Shown: positions 49,562 through 60,500, counted from the stretch's first letter. The stretch: DNA of 64,000 nucleotides from Sedimenticola hydrogenitrophicus (GCF_025175675.1 NZ_JANIOA010000022.1:1-64000); one strand, 5' to 3'. Numbers and translations: made by a program. Notes: generated by a model from the sequence alone, not told the origin.

Positions 49562-50383
49562 ATGGTGGAATCGGTAGACAGTCAGGTGCCCCTGGTCAGT
49601 ATTCGGGGGTTGCGCTTCTCCCGTGGCAGCCGGGTCATCTTCGATGGCGTGGATATCGATATCCCGCGCGGCAAGATCACCGCCATCATGGGGCCGAGCG
49701 GTACCGGCAAGACCACCCTGCTGAAGTTGATCGGCGGCCAGCTGCGGCCCTCGGCCGGGACCATTCTGGTGGATGGGCAGGATATCCATCGCCTGGGCAA
49801 CCGGGATCTCTATCGCCTGCGCATGCGCATGGGAATGTTGTTCCAGAGCGGCGCGCTGCTCACCGATATCGATGTGTTCGAGAATGTCGCCTACCCGTTG
49901 CGCGAGCACACCAATCTATCGCCCTCGATGATCCGCAAACTGGTGTTGCTGAAGCTGGAGGCGGTCGGCCTGCGTGGGGCGCGCGAGTTGATGCCGAGCG
50001 AGCTTTCCGGCGGCATGGCCCGACGGGTCGCCCTGGCCCGCGCCATGGTGCTGGACCCGATGATGATCATGTACGACGAACCCTTCACCGGGCAGGATCC
50101 GATCTCCATGGGGGTGCTGGTGGAGCTGATCCGTGCCCTCAACGACGCCAGCCGGTTGAGCAGCATCATCGTCTCCCATGACGTGCAGGAGACGGCGGCC
50201 ATTGCCGACCTCATCTATGTCATCTCCAACGGCAAGGTGATCGAATCGGGCGGGCCCGAGGCGATGATCAATTCCGAGCTGGCCTGGACCCGGCAGTTCA
50301 TGCAGGGGCTGGCCGATGGCCCGGTGCCCTTCCACTATCCGGCCGCTGAGCTGGCCGACGATCTGCTGGGGGGCGCATGCTGA
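49562..50383 (+). CDS. mlaF: Mla phospholipid transporter ATPase MlaF
   Basis: A 273-aa ABC ATPase powering phospholipid movement between outer and inner membrane. Walker A is GPSGTGKTT, the signature is [15 protein letters not shown], Walker B is [13 protein letters not shown], and the H-loop is SHDVQE. The C-terminal tail ending DDLLGGAC is of the MlaF type. The ATG at 49562 starts [13 protein letters not shown]. It overlaps mlaE by seven bases. Confidence 0.95.
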   Translation: MVESVDSQVPLVSIRGLRFSRGSRVIFDGVDIDIPRGKITAIMGPSGTGKTTLLKLIGGQLRPSAGTILVDGQDIHRLGNRDLYRLRMRMGMLFQSGALLTDIDVFENVAYPLREHTNLSPSMIRKLVLLKLEAVGLRGARELMPSELSGGMARRVALARAMVLDPMMIMYDEPFTGQDPISMGVLVELIRALNDASRLSSIIVSHDVQETAAIADLIYVISNGKVIESGGPEAMINSELAWTRQFMQGLADGPVPFHYPAAELADDLLGGAC

Positions 50384-51156
50384 ATGCACTGGCTCAATTG
50401 GGGCGGGTCGGCATCGGCATGCTGGAGCGGCTGGGGCGCGGTCATCTGCTGCTGCTGGGGATCCTGCGCGGACTGCCGGACCTGTTGCCGCGCCCGGGTC
50501 TGCTGATAAAACAGATCTATTCCGTCGGCGTGTTGTCTATATTGATTATCAGCGTCTCCGGGCTGTTTGTCGGCATGGTGCTGGGATTGCAGGGCTACTA
50601 TATTCTTTCCCAGTTCGGCGCCGAGCAGACCCTCGGGGTGATGGTGGCGGCCTCGCTGGTGCGGGAGCTGGGGCCGGTGGTGGCGGCACTGCTGTTTGCC
50701 GGTCGCGCCGGATCGGCACTGACCGCCGAGATCGGCCTAATGAAGGCGACCGAGCAGCTCTCGGGACTGGAGATGATGGCGGTGGATCCGATCCGGCGCG
50801 TGTTGACGCCGCGTTTCCTTGCCGGCTTCATCTCCATGCCGCTGCTGGCGGCGCTGTTCAGCGCCCTGGGCGTGCTGGGCGGCTACTTTGTCGGCGTCGG
50901 CCTGCTGGGGGTGGATGACGGCGCCTTCTGGGCGCAGATGCAGGCCAAGATCGATCTGCACGAGGACGTATTCAACGGCGCAATCAAGAGCGTGGTTTTC
51001 GGTCTGGTCTGTACCTGGATCGCCCTGTTTCAGGGCTTTGACGCGGTGCCCACCTCCGAGGGGGTGAGCCGGGCGACCACCCGCACCGTGGTCCACTCGT
51101 CTCTGGCGGTCCTGGGACTGGACTTCATATTAACGGCACTGATGTTCGGGGATTGA
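50377..51156 (+). CDS. mlaE: Mla transporter permease MlaE
   Basis: A 259-aa inner-membrane permease of the Mla complex with an N-terminal amphipathic helix and about five membrane helices. The family signature [24 protein letters not shown] is present, as is EQLSGLEMM (coupling helix to MlaF). The length is standard. It overlaps mlaF and is followed after 3 bp by mlaD. Confidence 0.97.
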   Translation: MLNALAQLGRVGIGMLERLGRGHLLLLGILRGLPDLLPRPGLLIKQIYSVGVLSILIISVSGLFVGMVLGLQGYYILSQFGAEQTLGVMVAASLVRELGPVVAALLFAGRAGSALTAEIGLMKATEQLSGLEMMAVDPIRRVLTPRFLAGFISMPLLAALFSALGVLGGYFVGVGLLGVDDGAFWAQMQAKIDLHEDVFNGAIKSVVFGLVCTWIALFQGFDAVPTSEGVSRATTRTVVHSSLAVLGLDFILTALMFGD

Positions 51157-51159
51157 TTG

Positions 51160-51636
51160 ATGATACAAAACAGGACGATTGAGATTCTTGTCGGTGCCTT
51201 CATGGCGGCAGGTCTGGTCGCTTTTTTCTTCCTGGCCATGCAGGTGAGCAACCTGAGCGCGTCCAACAACGGGGAAGGCTACGAAGTGACGGCCCGGTTT
51301 GACAACATCGGCAGCCTGAAGGTGCGTTCGCCGGTCACCATGGCCGGGGTGCGCATCGGCCGGGTCAGCGAGATCGGTTTTGACCGCGCCACCTATGAGG
51401 CACTGGTCAAGATGCGCATCGAGGGCCAGTACAATGTCATCCCCGACGACAGTTTTGCCAAGATCTTCACCGCCGGGCTGCTGGGCGAGCAGTACATCGG
51501 CCTGGATCCGGGTGGTAGCGAAAAATATCTGCAGGCGGGCTCCGAGATCACCCTGACCCAGTCGGCCCTGGTGCTGGAGGAGATTATCGGCCAATTCCTG
51601 TTTAGCAAGGCAGAGGAGGGTGGATCCGTTGAATAA
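51160..51636 (+). CDS. mlaD: Mla transporter MCE protein MlaD
   Basis: A 158-aa protein anchored by one N-terminal helix (~7-27, IEILVGAFMAAGLVAFFFLA) with a single MCE domain (ARFDNIGSLKVRSPVTMAGVRIG) that forms the hexameric lipid channel. It ends in a hydrophobic helix-forming segment (ALVLEEIIGQFLF), the pore tip. The ATG at 51160 is chosen; the codon before it is TTG. It overlaps the start of mlaC. Confidence 0.96.
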   Translation: MIQNRTIEILVGAFMAAGLVAFFFLAMQVSNLSASNNGEGYEVTARFDNIGSLKVRSPVTMAGVRIGRVSEIGFDRATYEALVKMRIEGQYNVIPDDSFAKIFTAGLLGEQYIGLDPGGSEKYLQAGSEITLTQSALVLEEIIGQFLFSKAEEGGSVE

Positions 51637-52237
51637 GCGAATGATTAGCGGCATCGGGCTGGCGCTGGCGCTGTTGCTGGTGGCTCCGGTGGTGGCGTCC
51701 GCGAATGCGGAGGAGATCGTGCGCCAGACGTCCGGGGAGATGCTCACCGAGCTGAAGGAGCGCAAGCAGGAGCTGCAGGCGTCACCGGGCAAGATCTACG
51801 CCCTGGTGGAGCATATCGTGCTGCCCCGGTTCGACTTCGAACGTATGTCGCAGCTGGTGCTGGGCAAGCATTGGCCGCGCGCCAGCGAGGGTGAGAAAGA
51901 GGCCTTCGTGAGGGCGTTCCGGGAGCTGCTGGTGCGCACCTACGCCACGGCGTTGTTGAACTACTCCGGCCAGGAGATCGTCTACCTGCCCTCGCACAAG
52001 GCGGAGGACGGCAAGGAGGTGACGGTAAATACCAAGGTGCAGGCCACCGGCGCGCCGTCCATCCCGATCAATTACCGGCTCTATCTCAATGGCGAGGAGT
52101 GGAAGGTGTTCGATCTCTCCATCGACGGGGTCAGTCTGGTGTCAAACTACCGCTCAACCTTCTCCTCGCAGATCAAGCGTTACAAGCTGTCGGGACTGAT
52201 CGAGCGGCTCGAAAAGCGCAATCAGCCGGGCAGCTGA
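51629..52237 (+). CDS. mlaC: Periplasmic phospholipid-binding protein MlaC
   Basis: A 202-aa lipid shuttle between MlaA-OmpC and MlaFEDB. A signal peptide (cleavage near VASANA) is followed by the Ttg2D/MlaC fold: VLPRFDFERMSQLVLGKHW, FVRAFRELLVRTYATAL and the C-terminal YRSTFSSQIKR. The start is uncertain: the TTG at 51629 is preferred because GAGGAGGG lies 8 bases upstream; a GTG at 51620 and an ATG at 51641 are in frame. It overlaps mlaD and mlaB. Confidence 0.93.
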   Translation: MNKRMISGIGLALALLLVAPVVASANAEEIVRQTSGEMLTELKERKQELQASPGKIYALVEHIVLPRFDFERMSQLVLGKHWPRASEGEKEAFVRAFRELLVRTYATALLNYSGQEIVYLPSHKAEDGKEVTVNTKVQATGAPSIPINYRLYLNGEEWKVFDLSIDGVSLVSNYRSTFSSQIKRYKLSGLIERLEKRNQPGS

Positions 52238-52545
52238 TGGCCGCGCCCCAGGCTGTTATCGATGACCAGGGGGTCATGCAGTTGTCGGGTGATCTGGTGT
52301 TCGCCCATGTCACGGCACTGCTGGCGCAGATCGAGCGTCTGCTCGGCAATACCAAGGCGGAGCGCCTGGTGATCGACCTCTCCCGGGTGGAGGATGTGGA
52401 CAGTTCCGCCCTGGCGCTGCTGCTGGAGGTGATGGAGCGCGCCCGGCACCATGGTGTGACGTTGCGGATCCGTTCGCTTTCCGAGGCGCTGCTGGGCATC
52501 GCCCGGCTGAGCAACGTGGAGAACCTGTTGCCGCTGGAGGGTTGA
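52237..52545 (+). CDS. mlaB: STAS-domain protein MlaB
   Basis: A 102-aa cytoplasmic STAS protein that binds MlaF and is needed for stable ATPase activity. The STAS core is VIDLSRVEDVDSSALALLLEVMERARHHG. Its ATG overlaps the mlaC stop (TGATG), so it is coupled. In E. coli and Pseudomonas a BolA-like gene (ibaG) follows; here the operon ends and repeats follow. Confidence 0.93.
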   Translation: MAAPQAVIDDQGVMQLSGDLVFAHVTALLAQIERLLGNTKAERLVIDLSRVEDVDSSALALLLEVMERARHHGVTLRIRSLSEALLGIARLSNVENLLPLEG

Positions 52546-52552
52546 AAGGCGT

Positions 52553-52599
52553 TGCGGCAAGCAAGCAGGCAGATACTCGCTCCGTCCTTAGATGACGTC
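52553..52599. repeat. Solo right arm of the GTCATCTAA element
   Basis: GCGGCAAGCAAGCAG...TCCTTAGATGACGTCG resembles the right half of the element at 38196-38422 and starts 8 bases after the mlaB stop. It may be a decayed copy. Confidence 0.5.
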
Positions 52600-52647
52600 G
52601 CCCTGTCCCCGGCGGGGAGCAATTCTAAATTTGACACGGATAGATTT

Positions 52648-52838
52648 ACCATAACCCCATCCGGTGGTTTGGTGGCTGCCAGAAGGGAGGGGCATTACGG
52701 ACGAATTCGTAATGGCTGAGCGGGACCCCCCTGGGGAACCACGGATTCACACAGATAAACACGGATTCAGAATTCTGATCCCCTATCTGTGTGAATCCGT
52801 GTTCATCCGTGGTTCCTAACCAACCGGGCTGAGATAAC
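52648..52838 (+). repeat. ~200-bp direct repeat, right of the mla operon
   Basis: Partner of 49197-49398, with the same internal order and its own CCACGG...CCGTGG palindrome (52738-52813); AATTCTAAATTTG precedes it at 52621. It fills the 419-bp gap between mlaB and murA, where ibaG would normally be. Confidence 0.75.
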
Positions 52839-52964
52839 TAAACGGCTGTTACGGGTTCGCGCCAGTCCTTCCGGTTTGCCGCTTTTTCTCATAGAATAAC
52901 CGGTTCCTTTGGGCTTCTCTTCTTCCTAGGCGGTGCCTCTGGTGCCCGAAAAAATGGTTCTTAG

Positions 52965-54224
<1,260 letters not shown>

Positions 54225-54262
54225 GCCTTGTCGGGCGACACAGCGGAATTAAGCACGCGATC

Positions 54263-54396
54263 AAAAATAACTTCCACTTTTCAGCGCCCCCTCATCCCGC
54301 CTGGCGGCGTTGCTTGAGCTAGAAAGATCGACATATTCCTGCGCTCAAGCGTCTTGCCAGGCGGGCGATGGAACACTGAAAATGTTAAAGTTATTT
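54263..54396. repeat. Palindromic element between murA and hisG (134 bp)
   Basis: AAAATAACTT...TTTTCAGCG at the left pairs with CTGAAAATG...AAGTTATTT at the right; inner arms CCCGCCTGGCGGCGTTGCTT and GTCTTGCCAGGCGGGCG also pair. MITE- or REP-like; it ends 18 bases before the hisG ATG, so it lies in the hisG leader. Confidence 0.7.
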
Positions 54397-54414
54397 CCGA
54401 CCGAGTCCTGACAG

Positions 54415-55059
54415 ATGAATTTTGACACGCCGATTACCATTGCCCTCTCCAAGGGGCGGATTTTCGAACAGACGCTGCCGCTGCTGGCCCATGCCGGGAT
54501 CGTGCCGAGCGACGACCCGGAGACCAGCCGCAAGCTGATCCTGGGCACCAATCACCCCCAGGTGAAGCTGGTGATCATCCGCGCCACCGATGTGCCCACC
54601 TACGTACAGTGGGGGGCCGCCGACCTGGGAGTCGCCGGCAAGGACGTGCTGCTGGAACATGGCGGCGAGGGGCTGTACGAGCCGCTGGACCTGGAGATTG
54701 CCCGCTGCCGCCTGATGGTGGCGGGGGCGCCCGATGCCAGCCTGGAGGGCAACCGCCTGCGCATCGCCACCAAGTACGTGGAGTCGGCGCGACGCTACTT
54801 CGCCGCCCGCGGCCAGCAGGTGGAGATCATCAAGCTGTACGGCTCCATGGAACTGGCACCCCTGGTCGGTCTCTCGGACCTGATCGTGGATCTGGTGGAG
54901 AGCGGCAACACCCTGAAGGCCAACGGCCTGGTGCCGCTGCAGCACATCGCCGACATCAGCTCCCGCCTGGTGGTCAACAAGGCCTCCTGGAAGATGAAGC
55001 ACGCCACCGTCATGCAACTGCTCGATGCCCTGCGGGAGGCGACCGCCAAGGCGGCGTAA
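54415..55059 (+). CDS. hisG: ATP phosphoribosyltransferase, short form
   Basis: A 214-aa first enzyme of histidine synthesis. Conserved parts: [29 protein letters not shown] and the PRPP motif [18 protein letters not shown]. It lacks the C-terminal regulatory domain of long HisG, so by family knowledge it needs the HisZ partner, which is not in this window. The ATG at 54415 follows the palindromic element closely. Confidence 0.96.
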   Translation: MNFDTPITIALSKGRIFEQTLPLLAHAGIVPSDDPETSRKLILGTNHPQVKLVIIRATDVPTYVQWGAADLGVAGKDVLLEHGGEGLYEPLDLEIARCRLMVAGAPDASLEGNRLRIATKYVESARRYFAARGQQVEIIKLYGSMELAPLVGLSDLIVDLVESGNTLKANGLVPLQHIADISSRLVVNKASWKMKHATVMQLLDALREATAKAA

Positions 55060-55110
55060 GCCGACCACGCCCGATAACACCCCCGTTATATTCTGCCATT
55101 GGAAAAGATC

Positions 55111-56409
55111 ATGTCTGAAATACGCCAACTCTCCACCACCGACAGCGACTTTCAACAGCAGCTGGACCAGTTGTTGGCCTGGGAGTCGGTCTCGAACGGT
55201 GCGGTCAACAGCACCGTCAACGGGATCATCGACGACATCCGCGAACGCGGGGATCAGGCACTGCTGGAGTACACCAACCGCTTTGACGGCTGGAAGGCTG
55301 CAACCGCGGCGGACCTGGAGATTCCGCTGGCACGCTTGGAACAGGCCTGGAACACCATCCCCGAGGCCCAGCAGGCGGCGCTGCGGCATGCCGTTGAGCG
55401 GGTCCGGGTCTACCATGAAAAGCAGAAGGGCGAGTCCTGGAGCTACCGGGAGGCCGACGGCACCCTGCTGGGCCAGAAGGTGACGCCGCTGGAGCGGGTC
55501 GGGCTCTATGTGCCCGGCGGCAAGGCGGCCTATCCCTCGTCGGTGCTGATGAACGCCCTGCCGGCCAAGGTCGCCGGCGTGCGCGAGCTGATCATGGTGG
55601 TGCCGACGCCGGGCGGCGAACTCAATGAACTGGTGCTGGCGGCCGCCCACCTCTGTGGTGTCGACCGGGTGTTCGCCGTGGGCGGCGCCCAGGCGGTGGC
55701 GGCCCTGGCCTACGGCACCGGGTTGGTGCCGCCGGTGGACAAGGTGGTGGGGCCGGGCAATATCTACGTGGCCACCGCCAAGCGGGCGGTGTTCGGCCAG
55801 GTCGGTATCGACATGGTGGCCGGCCCGTCGGAGATCCTGGTGGTGTGTGACGGCCTCACCGATCCCGACTGGGTGGCGATGGACCTGTTCTCCCAGGCGG
55901 AACATGACGAGGATGCCCAGTCGATCCTGATCTCGCCGGATGCCGATTTCGTCGCCCGGGTAAAGCAGAGCATCGACCGGCTGTTGCCCACCATGGAGCG
56001 CGAGCCGATCATCGCCACTGCCCTCAAGGAGCGCGGCGCGCTGATCGTCTGCCGCGACATGGATGAGGCGTGCCGGGTGGCGAATCACATCGCCCCGGAG
56101 CACCTGGAGCTGTCGGTGGAGGACCCGCTGACCCTGGTGGAGCAGATCCAGCACGCCGGCGCGATCTTCATGGGGCGCTACACCTCCGAGCCGCTGGGTG
56201 ACTACTGCGCCGGGCCGAACCATGTCCTGCCCACCTCGCGCACCGCGCGCTTCTCCTCACCCCTGGGGGTCTACGACTTCCAGAAGCGCTCCAGCCTGAT
56301 CATGGTTTCGGATGCCGGGGCCGATACCCTGGGCCGGACCGCCTCGGTACTGGCCCGGGGCGAGGGGCTGACGGCCCACGCCCGCTCCGCCGAGTACCGA
56401 CTCAAATAG
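55111..56409 (+). CDS. hisD: Histidinol dehydrogenase
   Basis: A 432-aa zinc enzyme doing the last two oxidations of histidine synthesis with NAD. Family segments: [44 protein letters not shown], and [11 protein letters not shown] with the Glu-His general acid-base pair. The ATG at 55111 follows GGAAAAG; a TTG four codons earlier is less likely. hisC, which often follows hisD in this order, is absent; the next gene converges. Confidence 0.97.
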   Translation: MSEIRQLSTTDSDFQQQLDQLLAWESVSNGAVNSTVNGIIDDIRERGDQALLEYTNRFDGWKAATAADLEIPLARLEQAWNTIPEAQQAALRHAVERVRVYHEKQKGESWSYREADGTLLGQKVTPLERVGLYVPGGKAAYPSSVLMNALPAKVAGVRELIMVVPTPGGELNELVLAAAHLCGVDRVFAVGGAQAVAALAYGTGLVPPVDKVVGPGNIYVATAKRAVFGQVGIDMVAGPSEILVVCDGLTDPDWVAMDLFSQAEHDEDAQSILISPDADFVARVKQSIDRLLPTMEREPIIATALKERGALIVCRDMDEACRVANHIAPEHLELSVEDPLTLVEQIQHAGAIFMGRYTSEPLGDYCAGPNHVLPTSRTARFSSPLGVYDFQKRSSLIMVSDAGADTLGRTASVLARGEGLTAHARSAEYRLK

Positions 56410-56518
56410 CGTAGGGGCAACCCCCCGTGGCGTTTCCATGCTCTGCGTGGGAATGCCTACCCAATCGGGTTGGCACGCTTTTTGTGCCCACGCGGAAGGC
56501 TGTTTTTCGCCACCCGAC

Positions 56519-57670
56519 CTACTGCTGCTGCGGATCGATGCGCGGCCGCTCGCTCACCTCGACCTGGATATCCAGCGGTTCGCCGTTGCGCCACCCTTTG
56601 ATCCACACCTTTTCCCCGGGTGGCACGGCCGCGATCAGGTTGAGAATATCGTGGGCGCTGGTCAGCGGCTGGTCGTTGATGGTGGAGATCACATCCCCCG
56701 GTGCCAGTCCCGCGTGGTCGGCCGGACCGTCCTCCAGTACACCCGAAATCAGCACCCCGCTGCCCGCCTTGAGGCCGAATGACTCGGCCAGTTCCGGGGT
56801 GATGTCCTGGCCGGCGATGCCGAGCCAGCCGCGCACCACCCGGCCCTGCTTGAGGATCTGGTCCATCACCCCCTTGGCCAGCGCCACCGGGATGGCGAAG
56901 CCGATCCCCTGTGAGCCGCCGCTCTTGGAGAAGATGGCGGTATTGATGCCCACCAGCTGGCCGTGGGCATTGATCAGCGCGCCGCCGGAGTTGCCCGGGT
57001 TGATGGCGGCATCGGTCTGGATAAAGTTCTCGAAGGTGTTGATGCCGAGCTGATTGCGCCCGGTGGCACTGACGATGCCCATGGTGACGGTCTGGCCGAC
57101 GCCGAACGGGTTGCCGATGGCCAGTACCACATCGCCCACCTGCAGCCCCTGGGAATCACCCACCGTGATGGTGGGGAGGTCGTCCGCGTCGGTCTTCAGC
57201 ACCGCCAGGTCGGTGTCCGGGTCGACCCCCGCCACCTGGGCATCCAGGGTGCGGCCATTGGCGAGCACGACGCGGATCTGGTCGGCGTCCTCAATCACAT
57301 GATTGTTGGTGAGGATATAGCCGTTGCTGCTGATGATCACTCCGGAGCCGAGGCTGGTCTGGAGTCTCTGGCGTGGCGGCGCCTGGAATCGATCGCCGAA
57401 GAAGCGCCGGAAAAACGGGTCGTCGAACAGCGGATTGCCGCGCTGCACCGTCACCTTGGCAGTGAAGATGTTAACCACCGCCGGGGTGGCCAGCTGCACC
57501 GCGCTGGCGTAGGAGACCGGCCCCTGGCTCTGGCCGGACGGCACCGCCGGTGCCGGGGTCGGCGTCAGCAACTCGGTCGGGGGCGGCGCGGTGAACAGGC
57601 TTACGGCAATATAGGCGGCCGCCATGCCGGCGAGGGCGGAGGTGGCGATATAGGTGAAGGCTCTTTTCAT
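56519..57670 (-). CDS. degS: DegS/AlgW-type periplasmic serine protease
   Basis: A 383-aa HtrA-family protease: one N-terminal membrane helix (~8-27), a short Pro-rich linker, a trypsin-like domain with triad H124 (TNNHVI), D154 (DTDLAVL) and S228 (NPGNSGGAL), and one PDZ domain (~285-375). One PDZ plus an anchor fits DegS/AlgW, which senses misfolded porins and cuts the anti-sigma factor to free sigma-E (RpoE/AlgU). The start could be the ATG at 57670 or the one just upstream. It is divergent from the Nif3-like gene; the 109-bp gap to hisD holds a CCACGC-type palindrome. Confidence 0.93.
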   Translation of the reverse strand: MKRAFTYIATSALAGMAAAYIAVSLFTAPPPTELLTPTPAPAVPSGQSQGPVSYASAVQLATPAVVNIFTAKVTVQRGNPLFDDPFFRRFFGDRFQAPPRQRLQTSLGSGVIISSNGYILTNNHVIEDADQIRVVLANGRTLDAQVAGVDPDTDLAVLKTDADDLPTITVGDSQGLQVGDVVLAIGNPFGVGQTVTMGIVSATGRNQLGINTFENFIQTDAAINPGNSGGALINAHGQLVGINTAIFSKSGGSQGIGFAIPVALAKGVMDQILKQGRVVRGWLGIAGQDITPELAESFGLKAGSGVLISGVLEDGPADHAGLAPGDVISTINDQPLTSAHDILNLIAAVPPGEKVWIKGWRNGEPLDIQVEVSERPRIDPQQQ

Positions 57671-57753
57671 CATGCGGTCAGGATACACTGCGGCGGTTGC
57701 ATATGGGATAGCTTATTATGTCCCAATACCGAGGGTTTGGGCGAGGTGGAGCG

Positions 57754-58500
57754 ATGATTGATATTTTTGAACTGGAACGCTATTGCAATGACCTGTTGGC
57801 AGCCGATGGCTTTGAAGACTACTGTCCCAACGGGTTGCAGCTGGATGCCGGGCGGCGGGAGATCCGCCGGCTGGTGACCGGCGTCACCGCCAGCCAGGCG
57901 CTGATCGAGGCGGCCGGGCAGACCGGCGCCGACCTGCTGCTGGTTCACCACGGTTACTTCTGGCGCGGTGAGCCGGCGCCCCTGGTCGGCGTCAAGGGGC
58001 GGCGGGTGCGGTCCCTGATGCAGTCCGGCATCAGCCTGCTGGCCTACCACCTGCCGCTGGATGCCCATCCGCAGCTGGGCAACAACCGCGCCCTGGGCGA
58101 CCGGCTGGGAGTCGCGCGAGCCCGACCCCTGGAACGGGGGCTGGTGTGGCAGGGCGAACTGGACGGCGAGTTACCGGCCGCCCTGGCGGAGCGCCTGACC
58201 GGCCTGCTGGGGCGGGCGCCGCTGCTGATCGCCGCCGACGCGCGGCCGATCCGGCGAATCGGCTGGTGCACGGGGGCGGCGCAGGGGGCGATCGTGGAGG
58301 CGGCTGCGGCGGGGCTCGACGCCTTCATCAGCGGCGAGGTGTCGGAATCCACCACCCACCTGGCCCGAGAGTTGGGTATTCACTATTTCGCCGCCGGCCA
58401 TCACGCCACCGAGCGCTTCGGGGTGCAGGCCCTGGGGCGCCACCTGGCGGAAAAATTCGATCTGGATCACCAGTTTATCGATGTCGACAACCCTGCCTGA
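57754..58500 (+). CDS. Nif3/YbgI-like dinuclear metal protein
   Basis: A 248-aa Nif3-family protein forming toroidal hexamers with a two-metal site. Likely ligands: the HH pair in LLLVHHGYFWRG, H and D around LAYHLPLDAH, and H/E in the C-terminal GHHATERFG. Often annotated as GTP cyclohydrolase I type 2, which is not well established. ATG at 57754 (MIDIFELERYC) is preferred on alignment to YbgI; an ATG at 57718 is possible. The neighbour pair with DegS/AlgW is conserved in Pseudomonas. Confidence 0.88.
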   Translation: MIDIFELERYCNDLLAADGFEDYCPNGLQLDAGRREIRRLVTGVTASQALIEAAGQTGADLLLVHHGYFWRGEPAPLVGVKGRRVRSLMQSGISLLAYHLPLDAHPQLGNNRALGDRLGVARARPLERGLVWQGELDGELPAALAERLTGLLGRAPLLIAADARPIRRIGWCTGAAQGAIVEAAAAGLDAFISGEVSESTTHLARELGIHYFAAGHHATERFGVQALGRHLAEKFDLDHQFIDVDNPA

Positions 58501-58558
58501 CAGGCGGCTTTGATGTTGGCTCGCCCAGCCAATGACCCTGTTATCGACCAGGCCAATC

Positions 58559-58587
58559 TTGACCTTGGGCGGCGCATGTTAGAGAAT
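58559..58587 (+). promoter_or_regulatory. Possible sigma-70 promoter of petABC
   Basis: TTGACC, 17-bp spacer, GAGAAT, about 110 bases before petA. 5/6 and 4/6 to consensus; unconfirmed. Confidence 0.35.
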
Positions 58588-58698
58588 GCGCCGTCTATTT
58601 TGGGGTAAATATCAGCATATACTGATTTTCCTGAGCCAATTCTGTTAAGATTCGGCCGGGATTTTCAGCGTCCGGCCTACTCCGGGAGTCATAAACTA

Positions 58699-59283
58699 AT
58701 GAGTGTGGATCTAAAAAAGCGGCGGTTTCTAACTGCCGCAACCAGTGTGGTCGGTGCCGTGGGTGCCGGCTTTGTCGCAGTACCTTTTCTGAAGTCTTGG
58801 AATCCAAGTGAAAAGGCCAAGGCAGCGGGTGCGCCGGTTGAAGCCGACATCGGCAAGCTTGAGCCGGGCCAGATGATGCGCGTAAAATGGCGCGGCAAAC
58901 CGGTCTGGGTGGTCCATCGCACGGAGAAGAACCTCAAGGATATGGAGGGCCTGGTTGAGGTCCTGCTGGACCCTGATTCAGAGCAGCCGCAACAACCGGC
59001 TTACTGCCAGAACCCCTATCGCTCGCGCAAGGAGAAGTATCTGGTGGCCGTGGGTATCTGCACCCACCTGGGCTGTTCGCCGACCTACCGTCCTGAGGTG
59101 GCGCCGCATGATCTGGGCGCGGAATGGGTGGGTGGCTTCTTCTGCCCCTGCCACGGTTCCCGTTTCGATCTGGCGGGTCGCGTCTATCAAGGCGTACCGG
59201 CCCCGACAAACCTTGTGATACCCCCCTACTACTACCTGACGGATACCCGGTTACTGGTGGGTGAAGACGGAGGAGCTGCCTGA
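58699..59283 (+). CDS. petA: Ubiquinol-cytochrome c reductase iron-sulfur subunit (Rieske)
   Basis: A 194-aa Rieske subunit of the bc1 complex. A Tat-type twin-arginine N-terminus ([11 protein letters not shown]) merges into the single membrane helix. The [2Fe-2S] ligands are C121 and H123 (CTHLGC) and C149 and H152 (CPCHGS); the extra cysteines in these loops form the stabilising disulfide. First gene of petABC, with TGATG overlap to petB. Confidence 0.98.
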   Translation: MSVDLKKRRFLTAATSVVGAVGAGFVAVPFLKSWNPSEKAKAAGAPVEADIGKLEPGQMMRVKWRGKPVWVVHRTEKNLKDMEGLVEVLLDPDSEQPQQPAYCQNPYRSRKEKYLVAVGICTHLGCSPTYRPEVAPHDLGAEWVGGFFCPCHGSRFDLAGRVYQGVPAPTNLVIPPYYYLTDTRLLVGEDGGAA

Positions 59284-60500
59284 TGAGTTTAATGAACTGG
59301 ATCGACGAGCGCTTCCCGGCCACCAAGGTGTGGAATGAGCACCTGGCGGAATACTACGCGCCGAAAAACTTCAACTTCTGGTATTTCTTCGGCTCACTGG
59401 CCATGCTGGTGCTGGTCAACCAGATCCTCACCGGTGTCTGGCTGGCCATGAGCTACAAGCCGGACGCCGTGCAGGCCTTCGGCTCGGTCGAATACATCAT
59501 GCGCGATGTGGAGTGGGGCTGGCTGATCCGCTACCTGCACTCCACCGGGGCCTCAGCCTTCTTCATCGTCATCTACCTGCACATGTTCCGCGGCCTGATC
59601 TACGGCTCCTACCGGGCGCCGCGCGAGCTGTTGTGGATTATCGGCGTGGTGCTCTATGTGCTGATGATGGCCACCGCCTTCATGGGCTATCTGCTGCCCT
59701 GGGGCCAGATGTCCTACTGGGGCGCGCAGGTGATTATCAACCTGTTCTCGGCGGTGCCGGTGATTGGCCCGGAACTGGGTGTCTGGATCCGTGGTGACTA
59801 CGTTATCTCCGATGCCACCCTGAATCGTTTCTTCGCCCTGCACTTCCTGCTGCCGTTCCTGCTCGCCGCCGTGGTGTTCATCCATATCGTGGCGCTGCAC
59901 AAGGTGGGTTCCAACAACCCGGACGGTATCGAGATCAAGAAGAACAAGGACGAGAACGGCATCCCGAAGGACGGCATTCCGTTCCACCCCTACTACTCGG
60001 TCAAGGATACCGTCGGTGTGGCCGGGTTCCTGTTCCTGTTCGCGGCGGCGGTCTTCTTCGCCCCGGAGATGGGCGGCTATTTCCTGGAGCCCCCCAACTT
60101 TGATCCGGCCGACCCGCTGAAGACCCCCGTGCATATCGCCCCGGTCTGGTACTTCACGCCGTTCTACGCCATCCTGCGCGCGGTGCCCTCGATTGCCGGC
60201 TCCGCCTTCCCGGGCGTGGTGGCCATGGGCGCGGCCATCGTGGTGATGTTCTTCCTGCCCTGGCTGGACCGCAGTCCGGTTAAGTCGGTCCGCTATAAGG
60301 GGTCGATCGTAAAGGGCGCCATCGCCATCTTTGTGGTGGTGTTCATCCTGTTGGGATGGCTGGGAACGCAGCCGGCCACGCCTTTCCTGACCCTGCTGGC
60401 GCAGATCTCTACTGTGCTCTACTTCGCCTTCTTCCTGTTGATGCCGATCTACAGCAAGATGGATAAGACCAAGCCTGTTCCTGAGAGGGTGACCAAATGA
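59283..60500 (+). CDS. petB: Cytochrome b of the bc1 complex
   Basis: A 405-aa membrane protein with about eight helices and two b hemes. The Qo-site PEWY-type segment is present in variant form as PVWYFTPFYAILRAVP (normally PEWYFLP...). The bis-histidine helices include HSTGASAFFIVIYLHMFRG and HFLLPFLLAAVVFIHI. The Val for Glu in the PEWY motif deserves checking. It overlaps petA (TGATG) and petC (ATGA). Confidence 0.96.
   Translation: MSLMNWIDERFPATKVWNEHLAEYYAPKNFNFWYFFGSLAMLVLVNQILTGVWLAMSYKPDAVQAFGSVEYIMRDVEWGWLIRYLHSTGASAFFIVIYLHMFRGLIYGSYRAPRELLWIIGVVLYVLMMATAFMGYLLPWGQMSYWGAQVIINLFSAVPVIGPELGVWIRGDYVISDATLNRFFALHFLLPFLLAAVVFIHIVALHKVGSNNPDGIEIKKNKDENGIPKDGIPFHPYYSVKDTVGVAGFLFLFAAAVFFAPEMGGYFLEPPNFDPADPLKTPVHIAPVWYFTPFYAILRAVPSIAGSAFPGVVAMGAAIVVMFFLPWLDRSPVKSVRYKGSIVKGAIAIFVVVFILLGWLGTQPATPFLTLLAQISTVLYFAFFLLMPIYSKMDKTKPVPERVTK

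Noticed and set aside
49197-52838. Composite transposon carrying mla
   Set aside because: The flanking repeats encode no transposase and the operon is in its ancestral place before murA, so mobilisation is not supported.
54391-56223. 610-codon minus-strand frame opposite hisG and hisD
   Set aside because: Spans two real genes on the other strand and shows no motif.
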